Positions 59,284-64,000 of a DNA stretch of 64,000 nucleotides are shown here, one piece after another. Under the pieces are notes generated by a model. That model saw only the letters and a program-made list of their open reading frames with translations, made no database searches and was not told where the DNA came from. Origin of the DNA: Cymbidium sinense (lineage: Eukaryota; Streptophyta; Magnoliopsida; Asparagales; Orchidaceae); contig CM038229.1 in the NCBI GenBank assembly GCA_021442155.1, positions 70,142,443 to 70,206,442 of the forward strand. Reading direction: 5' to 3'. Made by a program: the position numbers and the translations under genes. Positions within the stretch are counted from its first letter, which is position 1, and each line of letters begins with the position of its first letter.

Positions 59284-61440
59284 ACCACATTTACACATCT
59301 CTGATTTAAGGGTAAATTGATTAGCAGCATTTATTGAGCATTATAAATTAAATTAGCGTATTTTAAAAATTCTATTGTTTGTGATACTATATATAAAATA
59401 AAGTGTATTAAAAATATATTTTTTAGTTCAAACATAATATATTTAAAAATTTTCAAATTAAATGAATTTTAAATATATAATTAGGTGTAAAGTCAAATAA
59501 ATTATTATATCACCAACCGTCACCTATCGTCTTTCACTATTACTAATTCACATTATCTTTCAAATATATAATAATTTACTCTATATTTTATGTAATTCGA
59601 AGAAATATTATGGATATAACATATCAAAATTTAATATATAGTATATACTTTTAAGAAATAAATAGTTGAAGATGTACTATATATATTGGCATGAATAGGA
59701 GAAATATATTAATGAATATGTCTGCAATAAATACTCAAAGAGACTAAATTATGTGCTGATGTTTCAAATGTTGGATTATAAATTTTACTCGATTGCTATG
59801 ATATAGGCTGATCTATTTGAAATGTTTTTCTTAATTGTTGATATTGAACTTTACCTTACATTACATATAGAGACAAGAATTAGTCACATTAATTTTTCAA
59901 ATTATCAAATAATTTAATATCAAGAAATGATTTAAGATGTTATTCGCCCACACGTTGTTGATAGTTGTGTCAAATGTCAAAAGGCTTTCTAATAGTAACA
60001 TAAAAGAGCCTTTAAATAATACAATTCATAAGTTAATGATTTATTTAGTGCAACATTATGACTTTCATGATCATTATGTAGTGAATATTCTAAAATATTT
60101 GTAATATTATAGATGCTAAGAATTAAGACTAATTATAATTTAATTAAAAAAGCTTTTAACCAATTATTGAGCTTATAAAAGGGATTAACTCATCTAAAAA
60201 TTTTGTACATACTAATTATATAGAATAAAAATAGTGTTTAATTTACTTTAATACTCAATAAAAACTAATTGTTATATAATTATATGCATAAGCTAAACTA
60301 TAAATTTTATAAATCGAATTGATATAAACCATGCACTAATAAGAACACCAATGATGATCCAAAAAAAAAAGAATGCATTATTTCTACAAAGCACATGAGA
60401 TGTTATAAAAATCATTAAGTAAATTATTTAACACCTTATAGTCTAACTATAAGTTCTTTTTCAGTTGGCTAGTTTATTATTACTTTGTATAATCTACACT
60501 TAAGCTATGCCTAACTTCTTTTTATATATTTTTTAATAATAATTATTTTGAAACCACACAATCTAAAAACTAAAATATAAACATATATTTCATTTGCATC
60601 CATTGATAAATGTTATAAAAAAATGCATGAAATGATGTGATTATATATGACCTCTTTGAAAAATAAAAAATTTAGATAAGAGTAGCAATAATGTGGGTGA
60701 TTTTGTTATATATGACTTATTATTTAAGCGGGGTTTGACTAGTAAATAAGTGTGTTTCTATGCACACACAAACAATTTATGCCAATTAATCACATTTTTA
60801 GAGGGAACAATGATTGATTTCATAAAAATAATATTAAAATGTATTTTTTTTCCTTTATCAAATTAACCAGTGATTGAGTGTGATATTGAGTTTCTAATTT
60901 CATTAAAATTATCAAGTTTTTTTATTAGTAAATTTTAAATAGTCAAAGTTTCAGGGTCAATATGTCATTAAAAAAATTCATTTGTTCAAATATGAATCTT
61001 GATGCATACTCAATTGGACAACCTCTAAATTTGTATTCTCAGGCATTCAAACTCCTATTTTGCAAAACTTATAGCCAAGTTGACCATCTCAACAAAAATA
61101 AATAAATAAAATTTGATGACAACAAAAGTGACCCGATTCGAATCAGATGAGCCGAAATCAAACACATTGAGTATTATTGAAAACTTATAGTATAATTTGA
61201 ATTATTAAATTATTTCCAAAATTGATATGCTTATAATCAAATTGAGTATCTCAATGAGATGAAGCTAATGAGTAAGATTATTGAATTCTAACAACATTAA
61301 GAGACTCAAATGCTTGAGAAACTTCTTATGATTAAGACTTATTTGGGTTATTATTAGATGAAGTAGTTTATATTTTATTTATATTTACAAAGAATGACAA
61401 TTTTCAAATGTATAAATGTGTCATCATTCTTTATATGTGG
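59280..61440. other. AT-rich DNA, no gene recognised
   Basis: Very AT-rich with only short open stretches. No domain, RNA gene or clear repeat was recognised. Confidence 0.55.
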
Positions 61441-61449
61441 GGGACTTTA

Positions 61450-62400
61450 ATATGAGATTGAAGAGAACTCTGAAGTTTAAAGAATTCTAGAGGACTTCCA
61501 CCATCCAAGCAACTTCATCGATGCCTCCTAATTGCTGTCATCGAACTACTATTACTCAACTGTTAACACTGGGCATCTCTCTGATCATTATAGTCAGATC
61601 GCCTCTCGATTGCATAATTGAATCGCTATCATCATCAAACCACCATCATCTAATTGTTATCATCGAACCATCTCCTAACTGTTATAGTTAGAGCACAATC
61701 CTTTGATTGTTGTCACTTCGACACCTCCCGACCATTGTCATTAACTATCATTTAAACACTATCTCCCTGGCTTCTCTAAACGACCATCAATGAATCACCT
61801 CTTGACCACCATCACCAAATTATTATCCTAGTGTTGTGATTGAACCACTCTCTAACCACCATTATTGGCCCGCCTCCTAACCACCACCATATAATTGCTA
61901 TCACCAAACCACCGTTATCCGACTGTCATCATCAAATCACCTTCTCACCATTGTCTCCATGTCACCATCATTTGACTATTGTTTATGGACCGCCATCTAA
62001 TTTCCATAGCCTAAACACTCCCTAACTACTATCATTAGACCACCTCCTAATGACTATCATTTGATCACTATCTTTCACTCACCACAAGATTGCTTTGTCC
62101 AAACCACCATCGAATTGCCTACGAACCAACGTTGTTCAACCACTGTTGTCTGATACTTGTAGTCAAATTTCCTCCTAATTGTCATTCCCAAACTATCAAT
62201 AACTGTTATAACCCAACAACTTTCTTCTATTGTTAATACATCATTTACGTCATCATAACTACCTTTCATCAATATCGTCAAGCCATAGTAGCCTTCATCA
62301 TATCACAGCCATCTGACCTCCACTATCAAGCTATTGTCATTGTGCCACATCAGAAAAAAGACACCTTATTGACTCTGCAATATCTTTCACCATCAACCCA
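61450..62400 (+). repeat. Degenerate CCACCATC-type repeat
   Basis: Irregular units of about 30-45 bases built on CACC(A/T)CCTAACCACCATCATT variants run across the block. It resembles the 48.6-49.0 kb repeat in motif and in its leader (GAGATTGAAGAGAACT versus GAGATCAAAGAGAAGA), so both may belong to the same element family. Confidence 0.55.
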
Positions 62401-62467
62401 CTTGTAATATCATATTCTCGCTTTAAGAGAGCAAATATTTATAATAAATGCACATCTAATGCAATAA

Positions 62468-62567
62468 NNNNNNNNNNNNNNNNNNNNNNNNNNNNNNNNN
62501 NNNNNNNNNNNNNNNNNNNNNNNNNNNNNNNNNNNNNNNNNNNNNNNNNNNNNNNNNNNNNNNNNNN
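62468..62567. other. Assembly gap (100 N)
   Basis: Exactly 100 N bases, the usual placeholder for a gap of unknown size. The DNA on either side may not be adjacent. Confidence 0.98.
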
Positions 62568-62569
62568 AA

Positions 62570-63060
62570 ACATTTCTTGAAGTAGTACTGATCCAATGTT
62601 GATTTATGGTTCATGATGAAATGGGTTGGATGCATACAAAATTCCAGTGGGCCATGCTTCATAATGATGAGGATGAATGCAGATAAAATGGCCTTATCGA
62701 CGAACAAAAGCAGACAATTCTGTTTTTGGAGTAGAAAAGCGGCATTAATTCATTGAGACCAGGGATAACTGATAATTTTAGAGGAGAGAAGAATGAACCA
62801 GAAACAAAAGAGGAGACTTTATTTTATCGATTGAATGAATGATGCCCTAATATTCCTAAGGGAAAGTATTTATAGAATTACAGTGCACTCGAGGCTCTTT
62901 AACTACTTTTAAACACCCATACAATTCAAACTATCTATTCCAATTATTAACTACTAACCCATATAACTTATTTACAAACCCTATTCCTCACCCCTTCAAA
63001 ACCAACCTTGCGCTAAAGGTTGAGGCAATATTGTGTGCAGTGGTCATGAAATTATCATAA
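62570..63060 (-). mobile_element. End of a minus-strand LTR retrotransposon (LTR promoter and pol tail)
   Basis: The minus strand has a TATAAATAC box (62874-62866), followed by AATAAAG in a CTCTTTTGTTTCTGGTTCAT context, as in R/U5 of a plant LTR. Upstream of it, 63035-62990 reads 'CLNL' then 'RKVGFEGVRN' after one stop, which recalls the 'F-x-L-E-D-K-V-x-x-x-G' end of chromovirus-type Ty3/gypsy polyproteins. Boundaries are uncertain because of the gap. Confidence 0.4.
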
Positions 63061-64000
63061 GTGGTTGAATGATTTGGATAACGTCATATGTGAATGATGG
63101 ATTTGGCTTTGGGTGGGGCATCAGAGGAGGATTTGAGGCATTAGTGAGGGAGAAGAAATAATGAACAAAGAAAGAAGGCTTGGAGAATAAATCCAAGCAA
63201 TTTGAGGATGCTTGCAATTCCTAAGAAAAGGAGGGAAGGTTGGGAGGAGCGATTGACTTGAGATGAGATTTGGTGAGGGGAGATCTTTGATGATGGCAAG
63301 AGTTTGAGCATGGATGAGGAAGATGGATCTAAGTTGGCATGGAGGGGATTTAGGAAGGGCCACCAACAAAAGGCTTTTGATTTGTTGATTGAAAGATAAA
63401 TTGAAACAAGTCTTGATAGTAATGCAAGAAAAAAAAATGAAAAGTGCAGTCCACACAATGAAGACAATAATGAATATTTAGATGCGATAGAAATTGCTTC
63501 AAAAAGGGCCAGATTGAACTCAAACAAGGACTCAAAGTTGAGTATGATGGACCTCCCACTAATTTGAAGAATAATAACTATGAATTATAGTCAGAATCGA
63601 AAATGACTAAGTAGGGAACTTTATTTAAATCTTTGGAAGGCTATTATGGGTTTGTTTAAACATTGGTGAGGATTAAATGCAAACAACAAGATGCAGTATT
63701 TTGAGTGTACAATGATAATCTAAATTACAAGTAATCACAATTGTACTTATAATGCATGCATACAAGTGGATAGAATGTGAGTATCAAAATTCTAAATAAA
63801 ATATTTACGAATATTTCATAACAAAACTTATGCACAAACAATCAAATTAAGTAAAAAATTTAAGTCCTCTATATGCGTCACAAGGCAATGTTTTAACTCA
63901 TACAATAATTTTGAAATAATGCAGGCATATCATGTAAATACACACGAAAATTGTGTAAATCCATATGAAGTGCAACAAAATTCATGTATGTATCATATAC
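63061..64000. other. No gene recognised
   Basis: Minus-strand open stretches near 63559-63121 are Leu/Ser-rich by base composition (purine-rich plus strand) and match no family. It could be more of the LTR element or its target. Confidence 0.45.

Noticed and set aside
63121..63559. Leu/Ser-rich minus-strand open stretches up to 128 codons, membrane-like
   Set aside because: They reflect a purine-rich plus strand; no family or conserved motif recognised and three frames are open at once.

Overview
The window is transposable-element-rich nuclear DNA of a flowering plant. The evidence is the set of families present: a Tat-lineage Ty3/gypsy element with two RNase H domains, a Mutator-like element (MULE) carrying a plant mobile domain (PMD) gene, FAR1/FRS and Ulp1-type transposon genes, a RICESLEEPER-like hAT, and an RTE-type LINE with a (TTG)n tail. 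GT-AG introns and AT-rich spacers fit this. The species cannot be named from the sequence. I see no intact cellular gene. Almost every coding region is broken by stops and frameshifts. One 100-base N run (62468-62567) is an assembly gap.

Layout. 1-15.1 kb: element A, a decayed Tat-type Ty3/gypsy element on the minus strand (3' noncoding repeats, integrase, dual RNase H, reverse transcriptase, protease, gag, tRNA-Arg-type primer site, then a long repeat-filled LTR); its 3' LTR lies outside the window. 15.1-18 kb: AT-rich spacer. 18-28 kb: a decayed two-gene transposon region. A plus-strand Ulp1-type gene (19.9-22.4 kb) and a minus-strand FAR1/MULE transposase gene (27.0-25.0 kb) face each other, flanked by arms built from the same ~146-bp repeat in opposite orientations. 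28.1-29.4 kb: pseudogene of an hnRNP-like RRM protein. 29392-35483: a structurally complete MULE with long TIRs and a perfect 9-bp target duplication, containing a broken MURA transposase, a LINE fragment and a PMD gene on the opposite strand. 35.5-41.6 kb: LTR B, a relative of LTR A on the plus strand, whose middle is amplified into ~1-kb tandem units. 41.8-46.3 kb: start of a second Ulp1-type gene, then about 27 copies of the 146-bp repeat. 46.8-49.9 kb: terminal-repeat-like sequence, an acidic-protein exon, an RTE tail and an LTR-like promoter. 49920-58540: a hAT element with an 8-bp target duplication, its transposase split by a nested RTE LINE (53021-54935). 58.5-64 kb: AT-rich DNA, a long (TA)n tract, a CCATC-type degenerate repeat and the end of another LTR element.

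Most interesting points. (1) Three tandem arrays that look unrelated (18.9-19.9, 27.1-27.7 and 42.3-46.3 kb) share one ~146-bp monomer and sit beside the same Ulp1/transposase genes, which suggests a MULE-like family with satellite-forming subterminal arms. (2) The repeats of LTR A and LTR B share a hairpin with a compensatory base change and, in A, a UUCG loop in element-sense RNA. (3) The MULE at 29.4-35.5 kb has a precise 9-bp duplication overlapping the stop codon of the RRM pseudogene. (4) The hAT and RTE insertions are both dated relative to each other by target duplications.
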